NCBI RefSeq assembly: GCF_041821085.1
Contig: NZ_JBGUAZ010000004.1
Coordinates: forward strand, 248,001 to 312,000
Direction: 5' to 3'
DNA from: Natrinema sp. HArc-T2
Lineage (GTDB): Archaea > Halobacteriota > Halobacteria > Halobacteriales > Natrialbaceae
DNA length: 64,000 nt
Positions 1 through 8,423 of the stretch are shown here, in pieces (the first letter of the stretch is position 1; every line of letters begins with the position of its first letter). The position numbers and the translations under genes are program-made. The notes under the pieces were generated by a model. It was not told the origin of the DNA, searched no databases, and worked only from the letters and a program-made list of their open reading frames with translations.

Positions 1-944
1 CGCGAGCGCACGAGGGTCGGCAACTCCAACCCGCCGGCGACGGCGAGACAGGAGACGAATGCGGTCGTTCCAAGTTTGCCACCCGCACCGGCGAGGGCGG
101 GCGCGACCACGACGTAGACGAGCCCACAGACGAGGCCGGCCCCCGCGACCTGGCCGAGGGTCTCGAGCCGGTCGGCACTCGACATGCCGACGAACGAGGC
201 ACAGAAGGCGACGGAAGCCAGCGTCGACCCCAGCGCGGGCAGGACGATCGGGAACGCGAGGCCGGCAGCCAACCCGACCGCTGCGGACGCGACGACCGCA
301 CTCGCGCCGGCGTGCGTGCGCAAGATGACAGTTGCGACTGCTGTGACGACGGCGACGACGACGATCGCAGGCACGACGCCCCAGACGAGTGTGCTACCGG
401 CGGCGTAGTCGGCACCGAGCAGGGTCACGCTCGTGAGACAACCAAAGAGTGCGAGCGTGCCGTATTTGCCACCGAAGCCGCCGAAGACGTCCGCCGTCGC
501 GACGAACGCGAGCCCGGCGACCGTTCCCGCGATCGCGACCCCCTCGAGCGATGGGAGGACGGTCGAGGAGACCATCCCGACGAACGACCCACAGTAGGCC
601 GCGCCGCCGACCTGCGGCAGGACAAGGCCGACGGCCAGTCCGACGAGCGCAGAGGCACGAACCGGCCCGAGACCGGCGTGAACGTTCAGCCCGTACGTCA
701 GGACTGCCGCCGTGGCAACCGCGAGCGCGTCGACGGTATCCGTTCGATCGAGACCGATCGCGTCGGCGCTCGAGAGACGCTGACGTTCCGTCTCGGCGAC
801 GACGGTGCCCGTGAGCGCGACGCCGAACGGAACGCTCAGGAGCCCGATCGAGAGGTCAGGCGGCGCGCGAACGGCACCGAGGAGTAACACCGCAGGCGTG
901 ACGAGCAACGCGACGTAGCCAACGAGTCGAACCGGACCGTACAC
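1..944 (-). CDS. Multi-pass membrane protein with internal duplication (3' end outside window)
   Basis: The reading frame is open from a GTG at 944 (in-frame TAA just upstream) to the window edge, giving about 314 residues without the C-terminus. It is almost entirely hydrophobic helices separated by short Gly/Ala-rich turns. Two segments clearly repeat each other: one has a C-GSFVGM motif followed about 30 residues later by GFGGKYGT, the other has C-ASFVGM followed by GAGGKLGT, so the protein arose by internal duplication. I do not recognise a named family. The duplicated topology suggests a transporter or channel-like fold, but no substrate can be inferred. It is transcribed in the same direction as the SDR gene upstream of it, with a gap of about 110 bases. 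Confidence 0.6.
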   Translation of the reverse strand, partial: MYGPVRLVGYVALLVTPAVLLLGAVRAPPDLSIGLLSVPFGVALTGTVVAETERQRLSSADAIGLDRTDTVDALAVATAAVLTYGLNVHAGLGPVRASALVGLAVGLVLPQVGGAAYCGSFVGMVSSTVLPSLEGVAIAGTVAGLAFVATADVFGGFGGKYGTLALFGCLTSVTLLGADYAAGSTLVWGVVPAIVVVAVVTAVATVILRTHAGASAVVASAAVGLAAGLAFPIVLPALGSTLASVAFCASFVGMSSADRLETLGQVAGAGLVCGLVYVVVAPALAGAGGKLGTTAFVSCLAVAGGLELPTLVRS

Positions 945-1055
945 ACGCCGCTTCTCGAGCGAGGAGATCCGAATTGGTTACGATTCTGAAATCGAACCCC
1001 GACGTTCGGATCGGAACCGCGATCGTGCGCGACAGCGCTACGGACGCCTGCTGGT

Positions 1056-1841
1056 CTAGCTCCGCAGCAGGCCGCCGTCGATCGGGATCTCTGCCCCGTT
1101 GACGAAACTCGCACGGGGACTCGAGAGGAAGGCGACCACGTCACCGAGCTCGCGGGGCTCGCCGATGCGATTCATCGGGATGTCGCTGGCCATCGCCGCC
1201 AGCCCCTCCTCGTAGTCGTCGTAGGTGCCCCGTTCGACCCTGGCATCGATGAGTTCCTCGATTCGGGCCGTCTCGATCGTCCCTGGCAGCACTGCGTTGG
1301 CCCGGATCTCGGGGGCGAACTCCCGGGAAATAGTCTTGACGAGGCCGATCACGCCGCGGCGCACCGAGTTCGACAGCAGCAGGCCGTCGACGACTTCCCG
1401 GACGGTTCTGGAGGTGATACAGGTGATCGTCCCGTGGTCGGACTCGAGCAGGTGCTCGTAGCTCTCCTCGATCGTCCAGACGACGCTCATCACCAGCAGG
1501 TCGTAGGCCTGGTACCAGTCCTGTTCGTCGGTCTCGAGGAAGGTCGTACTCGGCGGTCCACCCGAGGACGTGACGAGGTGGTCGAGGCCGCCGAAGGCGT
1601 CGACGGTCTCGCGGACGAGGTGGGAGACGTCGTCGGGATCGGTCAGATCGGCCTGCACCGCGAGCACGTCGCCCGTCCCCATCGCGTCAAGTTCATCGCG
1701 GGCGCCTTTGAGCCGTTCCTCGTCGCGGCCACAGATCGCAACGTTCGCACCGTCTTCGGCGAGTGCCTGTGCGCTCGCAAAGCCGAGGCCGCTCGAGGCG
1801 GCGGTCACCAACGCCGAATTGCCGTCGAGTTCGAGATCCAT
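1056..1841 (-). CDS. Short-chain dehydrogenase/reductase-like protein lacking YxxxK
   Basis: A 261-residue Rossmann protein of classical SDR length. The N-terminal cofactor motif TAASSGLG is present around residues 13-20, followed by a typical CGRDEERL loop and the SSGG segment. The catalytic region reads SNSVR where active SDRs have YxxxK, so the Tyr is Ser and the Lys is Arg. This places it in the divergent 'SNxxR' SDR subgroup whose chemistry I cannot assign. The ATG at 1841 was chosen because the Rossmann strand starts a few residues later; an in-frame upstream extension lacks SDR similarity. The SMR exporter diverges from its 5' side. Confidence 0.8.
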   Translation of the reverse strand: MDLELDGNSALVTAASSGLGFASAQALAEDGANVAICGRDEERLKGARDELDAMGTGDVLAVQADLTDPDDVSHLVRETVDAFGGLDHLVTSSGGPPSTTFLETDEQDWYQAYDLLVMSVVWTIEESYEHLLESDHGTITCITSRTVREVVDGLLLSNSVRRGVIGLVKTISREFAPEIRANAVLPGTIETARIEELIDARVERGTYDDYEEGLAAMASDIPMNRIGEPRELGDVVAFLSSPRASFVNGAEIPIDGGLLRS

Positions 1842-1955
1842 GTCCGAACCGACGGGAGCGGTGTACAAATCACTCGGGGAGCCGGCAGGTGGTCCCGCCG
1901 TGGCCGTCGAGAACCGCGACACTATCGGTCGACGAGAACGGACTGGATATCACCG

Positions 1956-2279
1956 ATGTCATGGCCGCTGCTGTTCGTTGCGGGACTGTTCGAAATCGCA
2001 TGGGCGATCGGGCTCCACTACTCCGACGGGCTCTCGAAACCGGTGCCGACGGTTGGAACAGCGGTCGCGCTCGTTGTAAGCATGGTATTGCTCGCGCAAG
2101 CGGTGCAGAACCTCCCGATCGGCACCGCGTACGCGGTCTGGACGGGGATCGGCGCGGTCGGGACGGCAACGCTCGGCATCATGCTGTTCGACGAACCAGC
2201 AACGCTCGTTCGGCTCGCGTTCATCTTCTGTATCGTCGTCGGGGTCGTCGGTCTCAACGTCGTCTCGAGCGGGCACTGA
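1956..2279 (+). CDS. sugE: SMR family exporter, SugE/Gdx type
   Basis: A 107-residue, four-helix small multidrug resistance protein. The N-terminus MSWPLLFVAGLFEIAWAIGL carries the essential membrane Glu (residue 13) in the SugE/Gdx context, and the later GTAYAVWTGIGAVG signature is also SugE-like rather than EmrE-like. Gdx members are antiparallel dimers that exchange guanidinium for protons; substrate assignment here is by subfamily resemblance only. The ATG at 1956 places the family start correctly; upstream in-frame sequence is antisense to the SDR gene. No guanidine riboswitch was recognised in the roughly 110-base leader region. Confidence 0.87.
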   Translation: MSWPLLFVAGLFEIAWAIGLHYSDGLSKPVPTVGTAVALVVSMVLLAQAVQNLPIGTAYAVWTGIGAVGTATLGIMLFDEPATLVRLAFIFCIVVGVVGLNVVSSGH

Positions 2280-2299
2280 CCGCGGTAAATGTGGGCTGC

Positions 2300-2758
2300 T
2301 CAGTCCTGATGGCGAACCCGAACCATCCCTTCCGACGTGACGCCAACGATCAGCGGTGTCGACACCTGCCGGCCCGTAACCGCGTTGCCGGCGGCGTCGC
2401 TGACGACTTTCATCAGATCTGGGGCGGTGTAATCGACCTTGACGCCGGCCTCGTCGCAGGCGTCGTAGACCAGCTCGGGCACGTCGTAGAGGTCGGTTCC
2501 GGCGGGAACGCGAACTCGGACCGGCGCGCGAAGCGCCTCCGCGAACGCGACCGTCTCGCGGGCTTTCGCGACGTTCTCGCGGGCGCTTGACTCGATCGAA
2601 GAGACGTTCGCTCGCGAGGTACCAAGCGCATCGGCGATATCAGCCTGCGAGACGTCGCGTTCGCGTAACGCGAGCACCTGTGCCTGTCGATAGGTCAGCA
2701 CGCTGGTCTCGGGATCGAAGCCGATCTCCGCTAGGAGTTCCTCGATATCGTCGATCAC
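2300..2758 (-). CDS. Tfx family DNA-binding protein
   Basis: About 152 residues from the GTG at 2758. The N-terminal half is a helix-turn-helix with LTYRQAQVLALRE, then SQADIADALGTSRANVSSIE, the hallmark of the archaeal Tfx family, first described as a DNA-binding protein from Methanothermobacter near a formylmethanofuran dehydrogenase operon. The C-terminal half is an alpha/beta domain ending in GVTSEGMVRVRHQ. The start is uncertain: an in-frame ATG at 2869 would add an Arg-rich 37-residue extension unlike the family. It lies tail to tail with the SMR exporter (20-base gap), so there is no shared promoter. Target genes are unknown. Confidence 0.82.
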   Translation of the reverse strand: MIDDIEELLAEIGFDPETSVLTYRQAQVLALRERDVSQADIADALGTSRANVSSIESSARENVAKARETVAFAEALRAPVRVRVPAGTDLYDVPELVYDACDEAGVKVDYTAPDLMKVVSDAAGNAVTGRQVSTPLIVGVTSEGMVRVRHQD

Positions 2759-2909
2759 GGCGACCCGCCTCCGCCGACGCTGCAGGCTCGCGTGGCCATA
2801 GTAGCCTCTAGCCGTCGGCGGCATCAAAGCTTCCACGGTCCCGGCATCGGACGACCGCGATGGCGACACAGAAGTCGGACCAGCGTGTCGAGAACGAAAC
2901 CGATCGTCG

Positions 2910-3266
2910 TCAGTCGGCGGAGTGGCTGGACACGGACTGGTCGTGTTCGGTCGGCGTCCCGGTCAGCGACTGGCGTGCGCGCCGGACCAGCGAGCGGCCA
3001 AATCGGACGACGTTCCCAGGACCGTCGTGCGGGCTGGGCGAACGATAGGAGACGATCAGCGACCACATCGTCGCGACGCCGAGCGACCCCAGCGCGGAAA
3101 ACGACATCCCCATCGTCGCGTACGTTCCCGCGTAGATCGCCCCGATCGTCATCGACGGCACGCTCGAGCCAAGCGGCACGTTCGCCGTCGCATCACGCAC
3201 TGTCGGGGCGAGAAAGGCGATCGAAAGGACGCTGCCAGCCAGGAAGACGAGATCTTGCCACATCAT
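2910..3266 (-). CDS. Small membrane protein of unknown function
   Basis: A 118-residue protein beginning with two adjacent Met codons (3266 and 3263); translation from an upstream ATG at 3323 is less likely because it adds a polar tail before the first helix. It has an N-terminal hydrophobic segment (WQDLVFLAGSVLSIAFLAP), a central Gly/Ala/Met-rich region with two possible helices, and a basic then Ser/His-rich C-terminal tail. The layout resembles small two- to three-helix haloarchaeal membrane proteins of unknown role. It is the same strand as the Tfx regulator but separated by about 150 bases. Confidence 0.6.
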   Translation of the reverse strand: MMWQDLVFLAGSVLSIAFLAPTVRDATANVPLGSSVPSMTIGAIYAGTYATMGMSFSALGSLGVATMWSLIVSYRSPSPHDGPGNVVRFGRSLVRRARQSLTGTPTEHDQSVSSHSAD

Positions 3267-3390
3267 ACCCACCACTAACTCGGTAGTGAGTAAATACTTC
3301 TCGGTATCAAACGGGGTCGACACACCGATCGAGAGTCACGGGGACCCGGAGACACGACGTGGGCTGCGCTCGGGACACCGACACTGGCAC

Positions 3391-3469
3391 ATACGGTCTG
3401 TTGTACCGATGTACCGGCGCAACCGCAGCTCGGGTCGCAGGTGCACCGAAACTGACTGACAGTAGTCCG
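3391..3469. repeat. Intergenic palindromic repeat, copy A
   Basis: An imperfect inverted repeat of about 79 bp. One end reads ATACGGTCTGTTGT and the other, on the opposite strand, CGGACTACTGTCAGTC. The reverse complement of this copy aligns along its length with copy E at 49374-49455. It abuts the stop codon of the metallo-beta-lactamase gene. No coding potential. Confidence 0.65.
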
Positions 3470-3470
3470 A

Positions 3471-4463
3471 TCAGTACTCGAGTTCCCAGCGCTCCTCGTC
3501 GAGATCGGCGAGCGTCTCAGCGACACCGTCTGCCAGCCGATACTCGGTTCCCTCTCGAACGACGGTTCCGTCGCGTTCTAGGTGTTCCAGGTGGGCATAG
3601 GATTCGCCGGGCCCGTGGAGGATGTGAATGTCCTCGAGCTCTCCGAATAGGTCGGCGCTGACGGTCCAGGTATCACAGGGACCGAGCCGATTCAGCGCGT
3701 CGAGCACCCGCCAGGAGCGTTCTTCGTGGTGATCGATGATGTACTGGGCACGAGCGGTGGGGTCGTCGATCGGCGCGCGGTGGCCCGGCCACGCGCGGTC
3801 GTAGTCGGCGTCGACGATTCCCTGTAGCGCACGGAGGTACGTCTCGAGCGGGCGCTCGACACGGATGTCCGCACCGCCAACATTGGGTGTGTAGACCGGC
3901 AACAGCGCGTCCCCGGAGAAGACGTGCCGTTTGCCATCGATCGTCGCCTCGAACATACAAAGCCCAGCCGCGTGGCCGGAGGTGTGGACGACCTCGAGAT
4001 CGATTTCGTTGACGGTGAACGTCTCACCGTCCTCGAAGGACGTTACGGTCGGCGTTTCGACGGTCGTCTCGTCGTCGGTCATCCGGTCGACGAGCACCGC
4101 CTGCTTGTCCTCGGGCATCCCCCACTCGTCGAAGTAGCGCTGCTGACGGTCGTACATTGCGTTCCAGGCGTCTGTATCGTCTGCGACCAGGGCCGCATCG
4201 GCGGCGTGGACGTACACGTCAGCACCGCTTTCGGCCTGAATCTCGCCGGCTAGCCCGCAGTGGTCGTGGTGCCAGTGGGTCAGAAGGATTCGGTCGATAT
4301 CCGCCAGTCCGAGACCGTGTTCGGAAAGTGCCGCCTCGAGTTGCCGGCGAGTCGTCGCCATCCAGTCGCCGGTATCGATCAACGTCACTTCCGAGCCATC
4401 GGCGAACAGATACGCGTTGTTATCACCTTCGAACGCAGCATTCGCCAGCGAGAGCCGTTGCAT
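3471..4463 (-). CDS. MBL-fold metallo-hydrolase
   Basis: A 330-residue metallo-beta-lactamase fold protein. The core motif THWHHDH (HxHxDH) is followed by the third metal-binding His in HTSGHAAG, the bridging Asp in FSGDALL and the final His in WPGH, so the dinuclear site is complete. The C-terminal about 80 residues (IDHHEERSWRVLDAL onward) look like the helical/winged-helix tail of glyoxalase II-like hydrolases of the LACTB2 type. The substrate is unknown. ATG 4463 is preferred over the ATG at 4472 because it directly precedes the first beta strand. Confidence 0.83.
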   Translation of the reverse strand: MQRLSLANAAFEGDNNAYLFADGSEVTLIDTGDWMATTRRQLEAALSEHGLGLADIDRILLTHWHHDHCGLAGEIQAESGADVYVHAADAALVADDTDAWNAMYDRQQRYFDEWGMPEDKQAVLVDRMTDDETTVETPTVTSFEDGETFTVNEIDLEVVHTSGHAAGLCMFEATIDGKRHVFSGDALLPVYTPNVGGADIRVERPLETYLRALQGIVDADYDRAWPGHRAPIDDPTARAQYIIDHHEERSWRVLDALNRLGPCDTWTVSADLFGELEDIHILHGPGESYAHLEHLERDGTVVREGTEYRLADGVAETLADLDEERWELEY

Positions 4464-4835
4464 GAACCACATATATCACGCTCATTGAGAAAACGTTGTC
4501 TGAAGCGGCACGGGAGAACCGGGCCCGTAGTCACAGGCCGACTGCTGTCACGTGGTCCCGACACACCTATCGCGAGTCGCGGACCCGCCGGCACCCACTG
4601 GCAGGCGCCCGCATCAAACTGACTGTTGCAAACAGTCGGCTTCTCGCGCGCAAAGAACTATTTTTCTGACGCCAAGCACGGCGGTCGAGACGAAAACAAC
4701 CGTCAACGTGCAGTCGATCGGATCGGGGACGACTGCAATCAAAATATCGACGCCGTCGGTTGTCTCGGCGGCTGTATCGTGTTCTCGGGCCTGTCCGGGC
4801 TCGCCACGGCCCGCGTCGACTGTCCACTCGAGACG
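4464..4835. other. Gene-free gap of about 370 bases with repeat and hairpin
   Basis: No convincing gene. It holds palindromic repeat copy B (4538-4608), a perfect 7-bp stem with 3-base loop at 4621-4637 (GACTGTT/AACAGTC), and an AT-rich tract near 4655-4666. The hairpin lies downstream of the TRAM gene and could act in its 3' end formation. Confidence 0.4.
4538..4608. repeat. Intergenic palindromic repeat, copy B
   Basis: About 71 bp, related to the other palindromic repeats. The left end CGACTGCTGTCACGTGGT pairs imperfectly with the right end GGCACCCACTGGCAGGCG. The right half closely matches copy C (CCGGCACCCACTG). More diverged than copies A and E. Confidence 0.5.
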
Positions 4836-5309
4836 CTAGGAGCCCCAGAAGTTCTCGCGGCTACCGAGTCGCTCACGATCGGGCGAGCGACCGTCATCGG
4901 GTTCGTCATCGATGTCGTCTGCCGTTGCGGATTCGTCGTCCTCACCGTCGCCGTCCTCGTCGGCCTCGTCGGCCTCCATGGGAAGGAGCTCGAGTTCCTC
5001 CGCCCGCGCGTGATTGCTGTGGACTCGCGTAATCTCGACGCGAGCGCGCGCTTCCGGCAGGACACCATCGACCATCACGATGAACCCGTCCTCGGTTCGA
5101 CCGACACCGGCACCGCTTTCGTGCATGTCGACGACGTCGATGACGACCTCCTCGCCTGCCTTGACTGGCTGGGTTTTGAGATCCTCGATCGGCTGGTTGT
5201 AGTGATTACACCACTCCTTGCCACCCCGGTCGCCGTAGTGCTGGCACCCCATCCCCGAGATCCGTTCGGAGAACTCCGGGCAGTCGTCAGCGAGTGGACA
5301 GTCTGCCAT
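4836..5309 (-). CDS. TRAM domain protein with N-terminal Cys cluster
   Basis: A 157-residue protein. The N-terminus has four Cys (residues 4, 10, 22 and 34) with the order C-x5-C-x11-C-x11-C, suggesting a zinc or Fe-S site. The middle (about 45-105) is a TRAM domain: PVKAGEEVVIDVVDMHESGAG, then GVLPEARARVEITRV, the OB-like RNA-binding fold also found in tRNA methylthiotransferases. The tail is a long Asp/Glu-rich disordered stretch ending ENFWGS. Small TRAM proteins act as RNA chaperones in some archaea; that role is an inference here. The start at 5309 directly precedes the Cys region. Confidence 0.83.
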   Translation of the reverse strand: MADCPLADDCPEFSERISGMGCQHYGDRGGKEWCNHYNQPIEDLKTQPVKAGEEVVIDVVDMHESGAGVGRTEDGFIVMVDGVLPEARARVEITRVHSNHARAEELELLPMEADEADEDGDGEDDESATADDIDDEPDDGRSPDRERLGSRENFWGS

Positions 5310-5515
5310 GCACAGTACTACTAGCGGCGGTGTTAAACCGTTTCCGTCTTCGAGATGGCGAACACCACTGAAAGAAACGCTGGTAGCAAGCAACAGAAAT
5401 ATTGAAAGCAGATCTAACCTAGCTCGAATAATTATTAAAATATGGTAGCTGAACAGGGGGTGAATTACTTCCGATTTCGAAAAGGTTTACGGGGTGGGCG
5501 TTGCAGTATCCCATG

Positions 5516-6307
5516 ATGAAAATTCTCGTTACGGTCAAAGAGGTGGCGACCGTCGAAGACGAGTTCGAAATCGAGGGAACCGAAATCGCAGGCCAGTACC
5601 TCGGTGCCGACTTGAACGAATGGGACGACTACGCGATCGAAGAGGCCGTCCAGCTCCAGGAAGACGGGATCGCCGACGAGGTCGTCGCGGTCACCATCGG
5701 CCCGGAAGACTGTGAACAGACCATCCGCCAGGCGCTCGCGAAGGGGGCCGACCGCGCCGTCCGCGTCTGGGACGACGCCCTCGAAGACGTCGACCTGCTC
5801 GACGTCAACGCCAAGACGGAGATCCTCAGCGCCGTTATCGAGGCCGAAGAGCCCGATCTCGTGCTCTCGGGTGTGCAAGCCGGCGACGACAGCTTCGGCG
5901 CGACCGGCGTCTCGGTCGCCGAAGAGATCGGCTTCCAGTGGGGTGCCGTCGTCAACCACTTAGAACACGATCTCGAGGACGGCGTCGCGTCGGTCCGCCG
6001 CGAACTCGAGGGTGGCGTCGAGGAGCTGACCGACATCGAACTGCCCGCCGTGTTGACGATCCAGACGGGGATTAACGAGCCCCGCTATGCAAGCCTGCGT
6101 GGCATTCGCCAGGCCCAGCGCAAGGAACTCAACGTCCAGACGCTCGATGATATCGGCGTCGACGAGAGCACGATCGAAACCGAACTCGAGCTGACGGAGA
6201 TGTACGAGCCCGAAAGCGAAAGTGACGCGACCGTCTGGGAAGGCAGCGCCGACGAGACGGCTGGAGAGCTCGGTGAGCTGCTTCGCGACAAGGGGGTGGC
6301 ACAATGA
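5516..6307 (+). CDS. etfB: Electron transfer flavoprotein, beta subunit
   Basis: A 263-residue ETF beta (FixA) protein starting MKILVTVKEVA. It has the AMP-binding ETF beta fold, with DYAIEEAVQLQE, KGADRAVRVWD and DLVLSGVQAGDDSFGATG in the usual order. The C-terminal TIQTGINEPRYASLRGI motif is the ETF-beta signature that contacts the alpha subunit. ETF carries electrons from acyl-CoA and other flavin dehydrogenases to the quinone pool. Two tandem ATG codons (5513 and 5516) exist; the second fits the family start. The stop overlaps the etfA start by 4 bases (ATGA), so translation is coupled. An AT-rich promoter-like tract lies near 5429-5445. Confidence 0.93.
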   Translation: MKILVTVKEVATVEDEFEIEGTEIAGQYLGADLNEWDDYAIEEAVQLQEDGIADEVVAVTIGPEDCEQTIRQALAKGADRAVRVWDDALEDVDLLDVNAKTEILSAVIEAEEPDLVLSGVQAGDDSFGATGVSVAEEIGFQWGAVVNHLEHDLEDGVASVRRELEGGVEELTDIELPAVLTIQTGINEPRYASLRGIRQAQRKELNVQTLDDIGVDESTIETELELTEMYEPESESDATVWEGSADETAGELGELLRDKGVAQ

Positions 6308-7257
6308 CGGACGTCCTCGCAGTCGCGGACCACCGCCGCGGTGACCTCCGCGACGTCAGCTACGAGATCATCACCGCCGGTCGCGAACTCGCCGACGAAA
6401 CCGGTGGCGACCTCCATCTGGCTGTCATCAGCGGCACCGTCGACGACTTCGCCGACAAGCTCAACCGCGAGGGCGTCGACGCCATCCACACCGTCGACCA
6501 CGGCGAAGAGTTCAACCACGACGTCTACGCGCAGGCGGTCACGCAGCTCTACGACGAGCTCGCACCCCAGTTCATCGTGACACCCAACAGCGTCAACGGG
6601 CTCGATTACGCGCCCGCCGTCGCGAACGAACTCGACCTGCCGATCGTCACCGACACCGTCGACCTCGAGGCCGACGGCGAGACCCTGATTGCTACTCGCG
6701 AGATGTACGGCGGCAAGGTCGAGACGACCACCCAACTCGAGGGTGACGCCGTCGTCACGATCCGCGGTGCCGAGTGGCCCGCTGCCGAAGGCACCGGCGA
6801 CGCCGCGATCGAGGCCTTCGACGCCGACATCGACGAGGACGCGATCGGCTCGACCGTCACCGGCTTCGAGGAAGTCGGCGGTGGCGACGTCGATATCAGC
6901 GAGGCCGAGTTGCTGGTCTCGGTCGGTCGCGGGATCGAAGAAGAGGAGAACCTCGAGATGATCCGCGACCTGGCCGACGCTTTGGACGCGACGCTGTCGT
7001 CCTCGCGCCCGATCGTCGACAACGGCTGGCTGCCCAAGAACCGTCAGGTCGGCCAGTCCGGGAAGGTCGTCACGCCCGACGTTTACATCGCGATCGGTAT
7101 CTCCGGGGCGGTCCAGCACGTCGCCGGCATGAAAGGCTCCGATACGATCGTCGCGATCAACACCGACCCCAACGCGCCGATCATGGACATCGCCGACTAC
7201 GCCATCGTCGACGACCTCTTCGATGTCGTCCCCGAACTCATCGACGAGTTCCAGTAA
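6304..7257 (+). CDS. etfA: Electron transfer flavoprotein, alpha subunit
   Basis: A 317-residue ETF alpha (FixB). The N-terminal domain is followed by the FAD-binding domain with [40 protein letters not shown] and [10 protein letters not shown], in the canonical order. It forms the FAD-containing heterodimer with EtfB. The length matches the family. The 3' end is odd: the last 11 codons, the stop and 12 further bases recur exactly 137 bases downstream (see the repeat at 7225-7409). The gene itself is intact and needs neither copy to be repaired. Confidence 0.94.
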   Translation: MTDVLAVADHRRGDLRDVSYEIITAGRELADETGGDLHLAVISGTVDDFADKLNREGVDAIHTVDHGEEFNHDVYAQAVTQLYDELAPQFIVTPNSVNGLDYAPAVANELDLPIVTDTVDLEADGETLIATREMYGGKVETTTQLEGDAVVTIRGAEWPAAEGTGDAAIEAFDADIDEDAIGSTVTGFEEVGGGDVDISEAELLVSVGRGIEEEENLEMIRDLADALDATLSSSRPIVDNGWLPKNRQVGQSGKVVTPDVYIAIGISGAVQHVAGMKGSDTIVAINTDPNAPIMDIADYAIVDDLFDVVPELIDEFQ

Positions 7258-7409
7258 CCACACCGCGAACGAGCATCGCGAGTGAGCGGCTTTTTGGTCC
7301 AGATTTTTTCGCGAGTGGTCGCGAACCCGTGAGCGACCCGAGCGAAAAAAGGTGGTCGCACGTCGTCCCCGAACTCATCGACGAGTTCCAGTAACCACAC
7401 CGCGAACGA
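7225..7409 (+). repeat. Duplicated etfA 3' end flanking a hairpin spacer
   Basis: A perfect 48-bp direct repeat, 7225-7272 and 7362-7409. The first copy encodes the last 11 etfA codons ([10 protein letters not shown] and stop) plus 15 downstream bases, and the second repeats them outside the gene. The 89-bp spacer holds a hairpin with arms TTTTTTCGC and GCGAAAAAA. After both copies there is a similar GTGAGCG...GGCTTT segment. The T-rich spacer may act as a transcription terminator. A related arrangement follows the radical SAM gene at 10730. Confidence 0.85.
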
Positions 7410-7571
7410 CGTGAGCGAGCGGCTTTCCTCGTGAACGCAGTGAACGAGGGCTCGGCAGAGCTGCGCCCTTCCGGTGTTTTTGGTCGATATCTTTCGTAGG
7501 AGTCTCTAATCGTGCAAAAATTTCGTTTCGGATCCGTCAGCTACTTTTCTACCCACTCCTAAGCGCGGTTG

Positions 7572-8414
7572 ATGGAACTGCTGGAGCGCCGACGGGCACT
7601 GATCGAAAAGCGCCTCGTCGAGGTGGTCGAAGGGGTCGAGCCCGAGACGCTCTCCAACGAAGTTCGCCATATCGCGCTCTCCGGGGGGAAGCGTGTCCGA
7701 CCGATGGTGACGCTGTTGGCCTGCGAAACGGTGGGTGGACGGGCAGAGGACGCCGTCGAGTTCGGCGTCGGAATCGAACTCGTCCATACGGCGTCGCTCG
7801 TTATCGACGACATCATCGATCGCTCCGAACTCCGACGCGGGACGACCAGCGCCTGGGCTGAATTCGGTCACGGCCCGGCGATCATCACCAGCGACGGCTT
7901 ACTGGGCGAGGCGTTCGCGCTCTTTTCGCCCGATCCGGACGCGACCCGCGTCGTCGCCGACGCGATGGTCGAACTCGGTGTCGGCGAGGCGACCGAACTG
8001 GCAGCCCAGCCAGCCAACGAAGACGAGTACATGACACTCGCTCGCCGGAAGACCGGCGCGCTGTTCCGGGCTGCTGCCGAACTGGGAGCCATCGCCGCCG
8101 ACTCCGATCCCGTCACGGTCGATGCGCTGGGCGAATACGCAGAACGGGTCGGCGTTGCCTTCCAGATCAGAGACGACGTGTTAGACGCCGTCGCCGATCC
8201 CGAAGCGCTCGGCAAACCGACCGGTCACGACGCTGCTCTCGAGCGACCGTCGGTCGTTCAAGTGACCGATCTCACGCCGGACGAGGCCAACGCCGCTGCC
8301 CGGCGGGAAGCCGACCGCGCGATCGACGCCCTGGATCGCGTTGAGGTCGCTGATTCCGACGCCCGACAGTATCTCCTCGAGCTCGCGGAGTTCGTCGTTC
8401 AGCGCGAACGGTAA
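7572..8414 (+). CDS. idsA: Polyprenyl (geranylgeranyl-type) diphosphate synthase
   Basis: A 280-residue trans-isoprenyl diphosphate synthase. It has the substrate-binding GGKRVRP motif (residues 39-45), the first Asp-rich motif DDIID (79-83) and the second motif FQIRDDVLD (Asp 201, 202 and 205). These bind the Mg-diphosphate groups of IPP and the allylic substrate. In haloarchaea such enzymes make C20 and C25 chains for ether lipids, and C20 feeds the carotenoid/retinal route whose later genes lie at 43.6-45.4 kb. Product chain length cannot be read securely here. It is a little shorter than many homologues (about 340). ATG 7572 follows a TTG that could also initiate. Confidence 0.87.
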   Translation: MELLERRRALIEKRLVEVVEGVEPETLSNEVRHIALSGGKRVRPMVTLLACETVGGRAEDAVEFGVGIELVHTASLVIDDIIDRSELRRGTTSAWAEFGHGPAIITSDGLLGEAFALFSPDPDATRVVADAMVELGVGEATELAAQPANEDEYMTLARRKTGALFRAAAELGAIAADSDPVTVDALGEYAERVGVAFQIRDDVLDAVADPEALGKPTGHDAALERPSVVQVTDLTPDEANAAARREADRAIDALDRVEVADSDARQYLLELAEFVVQRER

Positions 8415-8423
8415 CGCAACTCG

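Noticed and set aside
4617-4835. In-frame extension of 73 codons after the TRAM stop with a hydrophobic stretch
   Set aside because: It has no start codon of its own and would need stop read-through; a run of this length is common in GC-rich DNA.
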